Assembly: GCF_035989285.1 (NCBI RefSeq)
Contig: NZ_CP108513.1
Span: forward strand, 6,448,001 to 6,512,000
DNA: 64,000 nucleotides
Origin: Streptomyces sp. NBC_01235
Lineage (GTDB): Bacteria; Actinomycetota; Actinomycetes; Streptomycetales; Streptomycetaceae
Reading direction: 5' to 3'
The position numbers and the translations under genes are program-made. How positions within the stretch are numbered: the stretch's first letter is position 1; each line of letters begins with the position of its first letter. This document shows, piece after piece, positions 20,861 to 30,477 of this stretch. The notes under the pieces were generated by a model. The model was not told the DNA's origin. It did not search any database and was given only the letters and a program-made list of their open reading frames with translations.

Positions 20861-21967
20861 CTAGCGGAGTATCCCTTCCAGGAAGTCGCTGCCCAGCCGG
20901 GCCACCACGGTCACGTCGAGCTGGTGCAGCACGTACCGGCCGCGTCGGCGTGTGGTGAGCAGGCCCGCCTTCTTCAGGACGCCGAGGTGCCGGGATATCT
21001 CGGGGGCCGTCATGCCGTGGACCTGGGCCAGCTCGGTCGTGGTGTACGCGCTGCGGGCCAGTTGGCGGCAGATCCGCATCCGGACGGGGTGGGACAGCGC
21101 GGTCAGCCGTAACGTCAGCTGCTCGACAGACGGCGGTGACGCCAGCTCCGGCGAGCCGACCGGGTAGTGGATCACCGGCTGCCAGCCGTACCGGTGCAGC
21201 ACCGCCAGGTGCGGCCAGCCGAGACTCGTCGGTACGAGCAGCAGGCCGCCGTCGCCTGTGGTGCAGCGGCCGTCGACCAGCTTGTCGACGATGATCCGCG
21301 CGGTGGGCTCGTCCAGTGTCACGGCGGGGGACACCGCGGTGAGCGCTTCCGCAAGGCCCTTGCGGCGCAGCAGGTCCGTCTTGTGGCGGGCGTCCGCAGC
21401 GAGAGGATGGCGCACCCGGGCCCAGACGTCGGCGAAGAACGCCTCGTCGCAGTCCTCCAGGAACTCCCTCAGCCAGGCACGCACGCGTGGCGGGTCGTCG
21501 AGCACCCGTCGGGTGAACCGCACCTGGCGCGGTCCGCGCGAGGCGGCCAGTTCGAAGGTGCGGCGGTGCAGTGCGGGGTCGGAGAGGACACCGGGGCTCG
21601 GCAGGTCGTAGCCGGGCGCGCAGGTGAACTCCAGGGCCAGGTCCACGAACTCCTCGTCCGTCAGCTTGTCCAGGAGGTCGAGCTCCTCGGCGAGCGTGGC
21701 CCCGGGGAGCGTGGTTCGGCCCGGGATGCCCGCGTACGGCAGGAAGAGGTCCGAGAACGTCGTCCGCCACAGGAAGTCGGCCTCGCACATCCGGTCGGCC
21801 AGACGCGGGTCGAGACGTGCGGTGACGCCGGTGACCCAGCCCTGCAGGCCCGGATGGTGCGCCGGCTCGGACAGCGCGTGCAGCGCCATGCCGAGCTCGG
21901 CCAGGGGCGAGGGGACGACGGCGATCCTCTCCGGCCGCAGCCCCGCGATGTCGATGCGCACGCTCAT
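20861..21967 (-). CDS. DUF5937/ArsR-type transcriptional regulator containing a TTA codon
   Basis: A 368-residue protein. A large N-terminal DUF5937 domain (about residues 1-270) precedes an ArsR-type winged helix-turn-helix (about 280-355): LSHPVRMRICRQLA, TTTELAQVHGMTAPEISRHLGVLKKAGLL, RRGRYVLHQLD. No metal-binding cysteines of the classic ArsR type are seen. Codon 286 is TTA (21110-21112 on the + strand, read as taa), so translation should depend on the bldA leucyl-tRNA. ATG 21967 is preferred over a GTG at 21982. Its regulated genes are unknown; the divergent neighbour is a small protein gene. Confidence 0.85.
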   Translation of the reverse strand: MSVRIDIAGLRPERIAVVPSPLAELGMALHALSEPAHHPGLQGWVTGVTARLDPRLADRMCEADFLWRTTFSDLFLPYAGIPGRTTLPGATLAEELDLLDKLTDEEFVDLALEFTCAPGYDLPSPGVLSDPALHRRTFELAASRGPRQVRFTRRVLDDPPRVRAWLREFLEDCDEAFFADVWARVRHPLAADARHKTDLLRRKGLAEALTAVSPAVTLDEPTARIIVDKLVDGRCTTGDGGLLLVPTSLGWPHLAVLHRYGWQPVIHYPVGSPELASPPSVEQLTLRLTALSHPVRMRICRQLARSAYTTTELAQVHGMTAPEISRHLGVLKKAGLLTTRRRGRYVLHQLDVTVVARLGSDFLEGILR

Positions 21968-22137
21968 GCCCTCATGGTGCACCCGGCCACTGACAACGCG
22001 GTTCCCGATTGACGGCCGCCGTCAATCGACGCGACGCGGGGCACGGACCGGGCGCAGCCTGAGGAAGCCGGGGCCGCCGCGGGGCCTTCCGGATTCCCGT
22101 TCCCATGTCCCGACCACGTCCCGAAGAGGCATCGGCC

Positions 22138-22353
22138 ATGAGCATCACGCAGCAGTACGCCCTCGACGCCTACCGCGCCCGGCAGCACGGCGAGCCCCCC
22201 GTTCCGGCGCCCGGCGCCCACGACTGGCAGATGATGCGCGAACTGCGCGACTACCAGCAGTTCCGCGCGGTCATCGCGGACCGTCCCGCCCGCGGGCGGC
22301 TGCGGCGCGCCCTGGCCCGCCGACTGCACCTGCGTCCGCGCCCTACTCGCTGA
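22138..22353 (+). CDS. Small conserved-type protein of unknown function
   Basis: A 71-residue basic protein beginning MSITQQYALDAYRARQHGE, with a central Trp/Met/Arg stretch and a very Arg-rich C-terminus. There is no membrane helix or known motif. The ATG is preceded by AGAGG with about 8-nt spacing. It is divergent from the DUF5937-ArsR regulator, and its 3' end overlaps the end of the convergent lyase gene by 11 bp. Regulation by the neighbouring ArsR-type protein is possible but unproven. Confidence 0.6.
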   Translation: MSITQQYALDAYRARQHGEPPVPAPGAHDWQMMRELRDYQQFRAVIADRPARGRLRRALARRLHLRPRPTR

Positions 22354-23539
22354 CCCCCTCGGTCCCCCGCGCCACCCGGACCACCCGGGCCACGAAGTCC
22401 GCGGTCGCCGCCTTCACGTCGTGCGCCGTCCAGGTGAGGCCGGCGGCCCGGACGGTGACCTCGGTGAGGGACAGCCCCGGTCCGCCGCGGTCCCAGGCGC
22501 CGGCGAAGAGCATCGTCTTCGTCTCCTCGGCCTGGAGCGCCGCCGCTTCGGCGAGCACGTCCGCCTCGTACGGCAGCCAGACCTGGAACTCGTGGGTGTG
22601 CGGCACCTCGGGGTGCACGCGCGCCCACGGCACGCCCGCCTCGGCGAAGCCCTCGCGCAGCGCGGCGGCCACCACGCGCGCGTGGGCCACGTATTCCGGC
22701 AGCCGGGGCAGTTCCCGCTCCAGGCCGATGAGGGCCGACAGGGCGGTGGGGAACTGCTGGAACACCATTCCGCCGTAGCGGTGCCGCCAGGTCTTCGCCT
22801 CCTCCACCAGCGTCTTCGGGCCGGCGAGCGCGGCGCCGCCGAAACCGTCCAGTGACTTGTAGAACGACACGTAGACGCTGTCGGCCAGGTCCGCTATCTC
22901 CCGCAGGGGGCGGCCGAAGTGCAGGGTCGTCTCCCACAGACGCGCGCCGTCGAAGTGCACCACCGCGTCGCGCTCGCGCGCCGCCTGAACGACCTCGGTC
23001 AACTCCTCCCAGGAGGGCAGCACGAAACCGGCGTCCCTGAGGGGCAGTTCCAGCATCAGCGCACCGAAGGGCTCCTCGAAGGCGCGGACCTCCTCGGCCG
23101 TGGGCAGCCGGGGCTCGCGCGTCACGCGGACGGTGCGCAGCTCGCTGACAGCGGCGAACGCCCCCCGCTCCCATACCTCGGGATGGCTCAGCGCGTGCAA
23201 CGCGACCGTGGGGTTGCCGGTGCGTCCCGCCCAGCAGCGCAGGGCGACCTGCTGGGCCATCGTGCCGGTCGGGAAGAACGCCGCGGCCTCCGTCCCCAGC
23301 AGCCCGACGACCCGCTCCTCCAGGGCCTCCACGACCCCGTCGCCGTAGATGTCCGCGGGTTCGTCCAGGTCATAGACCTGGGGGGCGGCCTCGTGCAGCA
23401 GCGCGAGCCGGTCCCGCAGCGTGCTCCGGAAGCCGCCGCGCGACAGGACGCGTTCCGCCTCCCGGTAGGCGACCGCCCGCCGCTCCCGCAGGCGCTGCCG
23501 TGCCGCCTTCTCCTCGTCGTGCTCCGCCGTGAATGCCAT
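22343..23539 (-). CDS. PLP-dependent beta-eliminating lyase / threonine aldolase family protein
   Basis: A 398-residue fold-type I PLP enzyme of the Beta_elim_lyase (threonine aldolase-like) family. Visible: DIYGDG near residue 62, [14 protein letters not shown] (cofactor phosphate region), [11 protein letters not shown], and the Schiff-base lysine in [19 protein letters not shown]. Such enzymes cleave L-threonine or similar beta-hydroxy amino acids to glycine and an aldehyde; the true substrate is not predictable. ATG 23539 is used, and a second ATG lies 12 bp upstream. A G-rich repeat tract lies upstream, between this gene and the panC operon. Confidence 0.85.
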   Translation of the reverse strand: MAFTAEHDEEKAARQRLRERRAVAYREAERVLSRGGFRSTLRDRLALLHEAAPQVYDLDEPADIYGDGVVEALEERVVGLLGTEAAAFFPTGTMAQQVALRCWAGRTGNPTVALHALSHPEVWERGAFAAVSELRTVRVTREPRLPTAEEVRAFEEPFGALMLELPLRDAGFVLPSWEELTEVVQAARERDAVVHFDGARLWETTLHFGRPLREIADLADSVYVSFYKSLDGFGGAALAGPKTLVEEAKTWRHRYGGMVFQQFPTALSALIGLERELPRLPEYVAHARVVAAALREGFAEAGVPWARVHPEVPHTHEFQVWLPYEADVLAEAAALQAEETKTMLFAGAWDRGGPGLSLTEVTVRAAGLTWTAHDVKAATADFVARVVRVARGTEGVSE

Positions 23540-23619
23540 GCCCCGGATCATGCCGTGCGGCGGCTCGCGCGGGCACGCGGATTCACAGGCCCCCGGCCCG
23601 CACCGGGACACTGCCGGGG

Positions 23620-23676
23620 ACACGGGTGGGACACGGGTGGGGAACGGGTGGGGAGCGGGTGAGGCGCGGGTGGGAA
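23620..23676 (+). repeat. G-rich imperfect tandem repeat with quadruplex potential
   Basis: Five closely spaced variants of CGGGTGGG occur in about 55 bp, giving runs such as GGGTGGG-ACAC-GGGTGGGG. Four or more G3 runs with short loops on the + strand satisfy the usual G-quadruplex pattern. It lies in the divergent promoter region between the lyase gene and the DUF2520-panC operon. Confidence 0.6.
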
Positions 23677-23781
23677 AGCCCACAGCCTGTGGACAACCGG
23701 ACACCCCTCGAACCAATCGCGTTAACATGACGAGAAATCGTCCGGTACCCGGAGCGGACTGGAACGGAAGGCCCTCGTCGC

Positions 23782-24747
23782 GTGAGTACAGCCCAACAGC
23801 CAGACCCCAGGGACCGCCCCGCGCGGCTCGCCGTGGGCGTCGTCGGCGCGGGCCGGGTGGGTCCCGCCCTGGCCGCGTCCCTCCAGCTCGCCGGGCACCG
23901 CCCAGTCGCCGTCTCCGGCGTCTCCGACGCCTCCAGGCGCCGCGCCGCGCTCCTGCTGCCCGACGTGCCGCTCGTGCCGCCCGCCGAGGTCCTCCAGCGC
24001 TCCGACCTGGTGCTGCTGACCGTCCCCGACGACACCCTGCCCGGGCTCGTGGAGGGCCTCGCCGAGACCGGCGCCGTACGGCCGGGCCAGCTGCTCGTGC
24101 ACACCTCCGGGCGGTACGGCGCGAAGATCCTCGACCCCGCCCTGCACGCGGGCGCGCTGCCGCTGGCCCTGCACCCGGCGATGACGTTCACCGGCACGCC
24201 CGTGGACGTCCAGCGGCTGGCCGGCTGCTCCTTCGGCGTCACCGCGCCCGACGAGCTGCGGCTGGCCGCGGAGGCCCTCGTGATCGAGATGGGCGGCGAG
24301 CCGGAGTGGATCGCCGAGGAGCGCCGGCCGCTCTACCACGCGGCCCTCGCCCTGGGCGCCAACCACCTGGTCACGCTGGTCGCCCAGTCCATGGAGCTGC
24401 TGCGCGCGGCCGGTGTCGACGCTCCCGACCGGATGCTCGGCCCGCTGCTCGGCGCCGCCCTCGACAACGCGCTGCGCTCCGGCGACGGGGCGCTCACCGG
24501 CCCCGTCGCGCGCGGGGACGCGGGCACGGTCGCCGCGCACGTCGCGGAGCTGCGCGAGCACGCCCCGCAGACCGTCGCCGGCTACCTGGCGATGGCCCGC
24601 GCGACCGCCGACCGCGCACTCGCCAGGGGGCTCCTCAAGCCCGAACTCGCCGAGGACCTCCTCGGCGTACTCGCCGACGGTGCTCCCGGCACTCCCGGCG
24701 CCCCTGGTACTCCCGGCACGCACGGCACCGAAGGAGATGCCGGATGA
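23782..24747 (+). CDS. Rossmann-fold/DUF2520 dehydrogenase-like protein (possible ketopantoate reductase)
   Basis: A 321-residue protein. The N-terminal Rossmann domain has dinucleotide motif GVVGAGRVG (about residues 19-27) and [12 protein letters not shown]. The C-terminal helical DUF2520 domain has HPAMTF and [17 protein letters not shown] collagen-like [11 protein letters not shown] tail ends the protein. The family resembles ketopantoate/6-phosphogluconate dehydrogenases. Its stop overlaps the panC start by 4 bp, so a pantothenate role such as ketopantoate reduction is a reasonable inference, not a proven one. The GTG start has a GGAAGG ribosome site. Confidence 0.82.
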   Translation: MSTAQQPDPRDRPARLAVGVVGAGRVGPALAASLQLAGHRPVAVSGVSDASRRRAALLLPDVPLVPPAEVLQRSDLVLLTVPDDTLPGLVEGLAETGAVRPGQLLVHTSGRYGAKILDPALHAGALPLALHPAMTFTGTPVDVQRLAGCSFGVTAPDELRLAAEALVIEMGGEPEWIAEERRPLYHAALALGANHLVTLVAQSMELLRAAGVDAPDRMLGPLLGAALDNALRSGDGALTGPVARGDAGTVAAHVAELREHAPQTVAGYLAMARATADRALARGLLKPELAEDLLGVLADGAPGTPGAPGTPGTHGTEGDAG

Positions 24748-25736
24748 CCACCATCCTGCTGCGCACCGCCGGCGAACTGCACGCACGCACGCGTGGCGGC
24801 CGCCGGGCCGTCGTGATGACCATGGGCGCCCTGCACGAGGGCCACGCCTCCCTCGTCCGCACCGCCCGCGACCTCGCCGGGCCGGACGGCGAGGTCGTCG
24901 TCACGGTCTTCGTCAACCCGCTGCAGTTCGGCGCGGGCGAGGACCTCGAGCGCTACCCGCGCACCCTGGATGCCGACGTCAGGATCGCCGAGCAGGCGGG
25001 GGCGGACGTCGTGTTCGCCCCTGCCGTGGACGAGGTCTACCCGGGCGGCGAGCCCCAGGTCCGCATCACCGCGGGCCCCATGGGGGAGCGCCTGGAGGGC
25101 AGCTCCCGCCCCGGGCACTTCGACGGCATGCTCACCGTCGTCGCCAAACTGCTGCACCTCACCCGGCCCGACACGGCGCTGTTCGGGCAGAAGGACGCCC
25201 AGCAGCTCGCCCTGATCCGCCGCATGGTGCGGGACCTGAACTTCGGCGTGGAGATCGTCGCCGTGCCGACCGTGCGTGAGGACGACGGGCTGGCCCTGTC
25301 CAGCCGCAACCGCTATCTGTCCGCCAAGGAGCGGCACACCGCGCTCGCGCTCTCCCAGGCACTGTTCGCGGGCGGCGACCGGCATGCCGCGCAGGAGGCG
25401 CTGCGGGCACGCGCGCGTGAGGTACCCGCCACGCACGCGCGTGCCGAGGCGCTCAGCGCCATAGGGGAGTCCCGCGCGGCCGCCGACGCGCACGCCGTCG
25501 CCAAGGCCTCGCCCGGCAACCCCGCGGCCGTCCGGGCGGCCGCCCGCATGGTCCTCGACGAGGCCGCCCGGCTCGACCCGCCGCTGGAACTGGACTACCT
25601 CGCGCTCGTCGACCCGTCCGACTTCACGGAGATCAAGGACGACTTCACCGGCGAGGCCGTCCTCGCCGTCGCCGCCCGGGTCGGCACGACCCGGCTGATC
25701 GACAACCTCCCCCTCACCTTCGGAGCCGCCTCGTGA
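24744..25736 (+). CDS. panC: Pantothenate synthetase
   Basis: A 330-residue enzyme joining pantoate and beta-alanine with ATP. The nucleotidyltransferase HIGH-like motif is [10 protein letters not shown] at residues 25-34; [18 protein letters not shown] and LSSRNRYLS follow. It is longer than the E. coli enzyme (283 residues) because of an Ala/Arg-rich insertion around residues 215-265. The start has an AAGGAG site, overlaps the preceding stop (ATGA), and its own stop overlaps nadB (GTGA): tight translational coupling. Confidence 0.95.
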   Translation: MTTILLRTAGELHARTRGGRRAVVMTMGALHEGHASLVRTARDLAGPDGEVVVTVFVNPLQFGAGEDLERYPRTLDADVRIAEQAGADVVFAPAVDEVYPGGEPQVRITAGPMGERLEGSSRPGHFDGMLTVVAKLLHLTRPDTALFGQKDAQQLALIRRMVRDLNFGVEIVAVPTVREDDGLALSSRNRYLSAKERHTALALSQALFAGGDRHAAQEALRARAREVPATHARAEALSAIGESRAAADAHAVAKASPGNPAAVRAAARMVLDEAARLDPPLELDYLALVDPSDFTEIKDDFTGEAVLAVAARVGTTRLIDNLPLTFGAAS

Positions 25737-27463
25737 CCAGCACAGGCATACGACTGCACGCGCCCGCGCCCGGGTGGAACATCGCCGCGGACGTGGTGGT
25801 CGTCGGCTCCGGCGTCGCCGGCCTGACCGCGGCCCTGCGCTGTGAGGCGGCCGGTCTGACGACGGTCGTCGTCACCAAGGCCCGCCTCGACGACGGCTCC
25901 ACCCGCTGGGCGCAGGGCGGCATAGCGGCGGCCCTGGGCGAGGGCGACACGCCCGAACAGCATCTGGACGACACGCTGGTGGCAGGCGCGGGCCTGTGCG
26001 ACGAGGACGCCGTACGGATCCTCGTCACCGAGGGTCCCGACGCCGTGCGGCGGCTGATCGAGACCGGCGCCCACTTCGACGAGTCCGAGGAAGGCGGCCT
26101 GGAGCTCACCCGCGAGGGCGGCCACCACCGTCGCCGTATCGCGCACGCGGGCGGTGACGCGACCGGCGCGGAGATCTCCCGCGCGCTCGTCGAGGCGGTA
26201 CGCGCGCGTGGCCTGCGCACGATCGAGAACGCGCTGGTCCTGGACCTGCTCACGGACGCCGACGGCCGCACCGCCGGCGTCACGCTGCACGTCATGGGCG
26301 AGGGCCAGCACGACGGCGTGGGCGCCGTGTACGCCCCCGCGGTCGTGCTGGCGACCGGCGGCATGGGCCAGGTGTTCTCCGCCACCACCAACCCGTCGGT
26401 GTCCACCGGCGACGGCGTGGCGCTCGCCCTGCGCGCGGGCGCGGAGGTCTCCGACCTGGAGTTCGTGCAGTTCCACCCGACCGTGCTGTTCCTCGGCGCC
26501 GACGCGGAGGGCCAGCAGCCCCTCGTCTCCGAGGCCGTGCGCGGCGAGGGCGCCCACCTGGTCGACGCCGCCGGGGTGCGCTTCATGGTCGGGCAGCACG
26601 AGCTGGCCGAGCTCGCGCCCCGGGACATCGTCGCCAAGGGCATCATGCGGCGCATGCAGGAGCAGGACGCCGAACACATGTTCCTCGACGCCCGGCACTT
26701 CGGCGCCGACATGTGGGAGCACCGATTCCCGACGATCCTCGCGGCCTGCCGCTCGCACGGCATCGACCCGGTCACCGAGCCCGTCCCGGTGGCTCCGGCC
26801 GCCCACTACGCCTCCGGAGGCGTGCGCACCGACTCCCACGGCCGTACGACCGTGCCGGGCCTGTACGCGTGCGGGGAGGTCGCCTGCACGGGCGTGCACG
26901 GCGCGAACCGGCTCGCGTCGAACTCCCTGCTGGAGGGCCTCGTCTACGCCGAGCGCATCGTTGCCGACATCGCCGCGAGCCGGGCGGACGACGGCCTCCA
27001 CGCGCGCGTGCCCGCGCCGGTCGAGCATCCCGAGAAGCCGGCGCACCCGCTGCTGGCCCCCGAGGCCCGGTTCGCCATCCAGCGGATCATGACCGACGGC
27101 GCGGGCGTCCTGCGCTCCGCCGAGTCCCTGGAGAAGGCCGCCGACCACCTCCAGCGGCTGCACACCGCGGCCCGCGACTCCCTCGACGAGAACGGCAAGA
27201 CGGCCGAGCCCGGCGTCGACACCTGGGAGGCCACCAACCTCCTGTGCGTCGCGCGCGTCCTGGTCGCCGCCGCCCGGCAGCGCGAGGAAACCCGCGGCTG
27301 CCACTGGCGCGAGGACCACGCCGACCGCGACGACGCGAACTGGCGCCGTCACATCGTCGTACGGCTGAATCCGGACCGCACGCTCGCCGTACACACCACC
27401 GATACCGCAGACTTCCCACCGACCCGGCAGCACCAGCCGGAGCACCGTCCCCAGGAGCAGTGA
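25733..27463 (+). CDS. nadB: L-aspartate oxidase
   Basis: A 576-residue flavoenzyme oxidising L-aspartate to iminoaspartate, the first step of de novo NAD synthesis. The FAD-binding [15 protein letters not shown] lies near residues 21-35. [28 protein letters not shown] and [27 protein letters not shown] are family signatures. The GTG start overlaps the panC stop. nadC follows after 5 bp. The next-step gene, quinolinate synthase nadA, is not in this window. Confidence 0.96.
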   Translation: MTSTGIRLHAPAPGWNIAADVVVVGSGVAGLTAALRCEAAGLTTVVVTKARLDDGSTRWAQGGIAAALGEGDTPEQHLDDTLVAGAGLCDEDAVRILVTEGPDAVRRLIETGAHFDESEEGGLELTREGGHHRRRIAHAGGDATGAEISRALVEAVRARGLRTIENALVLDLLTDADGRTAGVTLHVMGEGQHDGVGAVYAPAVVLATGGMGQVFSATTNPSVSTGDGVALALRAGAEVSDLEFVQFHPTVLFLGADAEGQQPLVSEAVRGEGAHLVDAAGVRFMVGQHELAELAPRDIVAKGIMRRMQEQDAEHMFLDARHFGADMWEHRFPTILAACRSHGIDPVTEPVPVAPAAHYASGGVRTDSHGRTTVPGLYACGEVACTGVHGANRLASNSLLEGLVYAERIVADIAASRADDGLHARVPAPVEHPEKPAHPLLAPEARFAIQRIMTDGAGVLRSAESLEKAADHLQRLHTAARDSLDENGKTAEPGVDTWEATNLLCVARVLVAAARQREETRGCHWREDHADRDDANWRRHIVVRLNPDRTLAVHTTDTADFPPTRQHQPEHRPQEQ

Positions 27464-27468
27464 CAGAC

Positions 27469-28455
27469 GTGAGCACCCCCGACCTTCCCCTCGCCCAGAG
27501 CGGCGGCTGCGGCGACGGCTGTGCCTGTGGCGCCGACGCCGAGTTCACCGACGCGGAATACCTGGAGTGCGGGCTCGACCCCGCGCTCGCCCAGCTCCTG
27601 GCCGACGCCGGACTCGACCCGGTCGAGGTCGAGGACATCGCCAACGTCGCCATCCAGGAGGACCTGGACCACGGCGTGGATGTGACGACGGTCGCGACCA
27701 TCCCCGAGGACGCGGTCGCCACCGCCGACTTCACCGCGCGCGAGACGGGCGTGGTCGCGGGTCTCAGGATCGCCGAGGCGGTCGTCTCGGTCGTCTGCAC
27801 GGACGAGTTCGAGGTCGAACGGCACGTGGAGGACGGCGACCGGGTGGAGGCCGGCCAGAAGCTGCTGTCGGTCACCACGCGCACGCGTGACCTCCTCACT
27901 GCCGAGCGCAGCGCGCTCAACCTGCTGTGCCGCCTGTCCGGCATCGCGACCGCCACGCGCGCGTGGGCGGACGTCCTGGACGGCACCAAGGCACGCGTGC
28001 GCGACACCCGGAAGACGACGCCGGGCCTGCGCTCCCTGGAGAAGTTCGCCGTCCGCTGCGGCGGCGGCGTCAACCACCGCATGTCGCTGTCCGACGCGGC
28101 GCTGGTCAAGGACAACCACGTGGTCGGCGCCGGCGGCGTGGCCCGGGCCTTCGAGGCCGTACGGGAGGCCTTCCCCGACGTACCGATCGAGGTCGAGGTC
28201 GACACCCTGCACCAGCTGCGCGAGGTCGTCGACGCCGGAGCGGACCTGATCCTGCTCGACAACTTCACGCCCGGGGAGTGCGCCGAGGCCGTCGGCATCG
28301 TCGGCGGCCGCGCCCTGCTGGAGGCGTCGGGCCGGCTGAGCCTGGAGAACGCCAAGGCGTACGCCGACACCGGCGTCGACTTCCTCGCCGTGGGAGCCCT
28401 GACGCACTCCTCGCCGATCCTGGACATCGGTCTGGATCTGCGAGCGGCCGAGTAG
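27469..28455 (+). CDS. nadC: Nicotinate-nucleotide pyrophosphorylase (carboxylating)
   Basis: A 328-residue quinolinate phosphoribosyltransferase making nicotinate mononucleotide and CO2. Motifs: VAIQEDLDHGVDVTT, RDTRKTTPGLRSLEKFAV, GGGVNHRMSLSDAALVKDNH, LILLDNFTP and LEASGRLSLENAKAYADTGVDFLAVG. A 40-residue N-terminal extension carries clustered cysteines (CGDGCACGA), which is not required for the core fold. GTG 27469 is 11 nt after AGGAG. A nearer GTG at 27460 is too close to that site. Confidence 0.95.
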   Translation: MSTPDLPLAQSGGCGDGCACGADAEFTDAEYLECGLDPALAQLLADAGLDPVEVEDIANVAIQEDLDHGVDVTTVATIPEDAVATADFTARETGVVAGLRIAEAVVSVVCTDEFEVERHVEDGDRVEAGQKLLSVTTRTRDLLTAERSALNLLCRLSGIATATRAWADVLDGTKARVRDTRKTTPGLRSLEKFAVRCGGGVNHRMSLSDAALVKDNHVVGAGGVARAFEAVREAFPDVPIEVEVDTLHQLREVVDAGADLILLDNFTPGECAEAVGIVGGRALLEASGRLSLENAKAYADTGVDFLAVGALTHSSPILDIGLDLRAAE

Positions 28456-28470
28456 GAACGGGGAACGGCC

Positions 28471-29268
28471 ATGCTGCTGACGATCGACGTGGGCAACACG
28501 CACACCGTGCTCGGCCTGTTCGACGGTGAGGACATCGTCGAGCACTGGCGGATCTCCACCGACTCCCGCCGTACCGCGGACGAACTGGCCGTGCTCCTGC
28601 AGGGCCTGATGGGCATGCACCCGCTCCTCGGGGACGAGCTGGGCGACGGCATCGACGGGATCGCGATCTGCGCCACCGTGCCCTCCGTGCTGCACGAGCT
28701 GCGCGAGGTGACGCGGCGCTACTACGGCGACGTCCCCGCGGTGCTCGTCGAACCCGGCGTGAAGACGGGCGTCCCGATCCTGTTCGACAACCCCAAGGAG
28801 GTCGGCGCCGACCGCATCATCAACGCGGTCGCGGCGAACGAGCTCTACGGCGGCCCGGCGATCGTCGTCGACTTCGGAACGGCGACGACGTTCGACGCGG
28901 TCTCCGCGCGTGGGGAGTACGTCGGCGGGGTCATCGCCCCCGGCATCGAGATCTCCGTCGAGGCCCTGGGCGTCAAAGCGGCACAGCTGCGCAAGATCGA
29001 GCTGGCCCGGCCCCGGAGCGTGATCGGCAAGAACACGGTCGAGGCGATGCAGTCCGGGATCGTCTACGGGTTCGCCGGCCAGGTCGACGGAGTCGTGACC
29101 CGGATGGCGCGTGAGCTGGCGGACGACCCGGACGACGTGACGGTGATCGCCACGGGCGGGCTGGCGCCGACGGTGCTCGGCGAGTCCTCGGTGATCGACG
29201 AGCACGAGCCGTGGCTGACACTGATCGGGCTGCGCCTGGTGTACGAGCGGAACGTGTCACGTATGTGA
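28471..29268 (+). CDS. coaX: Type III pantothenate kinase
   Basis: A 265-residue ASKHA-fold kinase phosphorylating pantothenate in CoA synthesis; the type III enzyme needs a monovalent cation and is insensitive to CoA feedback. Visible: N-terminal phosphate motif TIDVGNTHTVLG, GADRIINAVAA, the second acidic motif VVDFGTATTFD, and the GGVIAPGI loop. It closes the DUF2520-panC-nadB-nadC-coaX series, 15 bp after nadC. The ribosome site before the ATG is GGAACGG. Confidence 0.95.
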   Translation: MLLTIDVGNTHTVLGLFDGEDIVEHWRISTDSRRTADELAVLLQGLMGMHPLLGDELGDGIDGIAICATVPSVLHELREVTRRYYGDVPAVLVEPGVKTGVPILFDNPKEVGADRIINAVAANELYGGPAIVVDFGTATTFDAVSARGEYVGGVIAPGIEISVEALGVKAAQLRKIELARPRSVIGKNTVEAMQSGIVYGFAGQVDGVVTRMARELADDPDDVTVIATGGLAPTVLGESSVIDEHEPWLTLIGLRLVYERNVSRM

Positions 29269-29270
29269 GT

Positions 29271-29303
29271 GGTGGCCCGACCGCGCCGACACAGGGGGCC
29301 ACC
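29271..29303 (+). terminator. Possible hairpin after coaX
   Basis: GGTGGCCC (29271-29278) can pair with GGGCCACC (29296-29303) across a 17-nt loop, immediately after the coaX stop. There is no T-tract, and the loop is long, so terminator activity is uncertain. Confidence 0.3.
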
Positions 29304-29373
29304 AGGGCGGATTCGGGCGCGCCGCATCCGCCTTTTATGTCGAGTTTGTCTGATTAGCGCGTATCGTCGCGGC

Positions 29374-30096
29374 ATGCCCACGCCCTATGGATCCCGCGGC
29401 GGCATGGCGTTCGGCGCGGAGGAGCTGCGTGTGCTCCGCCGCGCCCTCGCCCTCGCCCTCCACCCCGGCCCCGCCTCCGACGAGGACGTCCAGGACTGCC
29501 ATCGCCTCGCCGAGTCCCTCGACGAGGCGATGCGCGAGGCCGCCCGGCTGCGGGCCTTCCTGGTGGCCGACCTCGCCCGGTACCGCGACGCCCTCCCCGG
29601 CACCGCCGCCGGCTACCTCACGCTCTTGGAAGAGGTCCTGGCCACCGGCTACCGGCCCGGCCCCGACGACCTGGCCGCGCTGCGCGCCCTGCGCGGCAAC
29701 CCGACGGGCGCCGTTCTCCTGGACCGCTGTCAGACGCTCGCCGAACAGGACGTACGCGTCCGCCTGGCCTGCCGTACGGCCCGCAGGCCGTCTCCGCTCG
29801 CTCCGAACGTCCCGGCGTCCCGGACCCGCCTTCTGGCCCTTCCTGGGGGCCTCTCCGGCGACGGCTGCGCCCGCCTCTCCGCCGTCGCCGAGGACGCGGG
29901 GGAGCGTCCGGGCGAGGAGCCGAGGAAGAAACCCGCCGAGAAGCCGCCCGCTCCCGGCCCCGGTCCCGGCCCCGCCAAGCCCTCCGCCCCGGAGCCCGCC
30001 CGCCGGCCCATTCCCACACCGGGCGAGGTCTTCCCGCGCCGCAAGCCGACCCCGCCGCCCGCCGCCCACGACCGGCAGCGGCTGGCCGCCGGCTGA
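29374..30096 (+). CDS. Conserved actinobacterial-type protein of unknown function
   Basis: A 240-residue cytoplasmic protein. The N-terminal half is helical (ALALALHPGPASDEDVQDCHRLAESLDEAMREAARLRAFLVADLARYRDALPG...). The C-terminal third is a disordered Pro/Lys/Glu-rich tail with PGPGPG runs. No enzyme motif or membrane segment is visible. TATCGT at 29362-29367 lies 6 nt before the ATG, indicating a leaderless mRNA. It lies between coaX and a small membrane protein gene. Confidence 0.65.
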   Translation: MPTPYGSRGGMAFGAEELRVLRRALALALHPGPASDEDVQDCHRLAESLDEAMREAARLRAFLVADLARYRDALPGTAAGYLTLLEEVLATGYRPGPDDLAALRALRGNPTGAVLLDRCQTLAEQDVRVRLACRTARRPSPLAPNVPASRTRLLALPGGLSGDGCARLSAVAEDAGERPGEEPRKKPAEKPPAPGPGPGPAKPSAPEPARRPIPTPGEVFPRRKPTPPPAAHDRQRLAAG

Positions 30097-30161
30097 CGCG
30101 GGCGCGGCCGGCCCGCCGACCCCGCCACGATGTCCCGTTCCTCCCTGGCTACCCTGGATCC

Positions 30162-30341
30162 ATGGACTACGTCTCCGCGCTCGTGCCCCCCGTCGTCATG
30201 GCCGTGTTCTTCATCGGTGTGATCAGGGTGATCGTGAAGACCCAGGGCGGGGCCAACAAGGCCAAGGAGGACGCGGTCGTCGACGCCGCCCTCGCGCGCG
30301 CGGAAGGCACCCGTCAGCCCTCCGCGAGCCCCGACGCCTGA
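30162..30341 (+). CDS. Small single-pass membrane protein (59 aa)
   Basis: A short gene encoding 59 residues beginning MDYVSALVPPVVMAVFFIG. One transmembrane helix (about residues 7-25) is followed by a charged cytoplasmic tail (KTQGGANKAKEDAVVDAALARAEG). Codon bias is strongly G/C at third positions, and TACCCT (30150-30155) lies 6 nt before the ATG, as in a leaderless gene, which supports it being real. Function unknown. Confidence 0.7.
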   Translation: MDYVSALVPPVVMAVFFIGVIRVIVKTQGGANKAKEDAVVDAALARAEGTRQPSASPDA

Positions 30342-30477
30342 CCGGCCCACGACGCTTCCGCGGCCCTCCAGGGCGTGCGGCTCCTTTCGGAGCCGTACGC
30401 CCTGTTTGTTCGCGTTTGCCGATGAAAGTGCACGTCCGGCACGCGATTGGCGAGATCTCCCACTATTGTTCTGAGTT

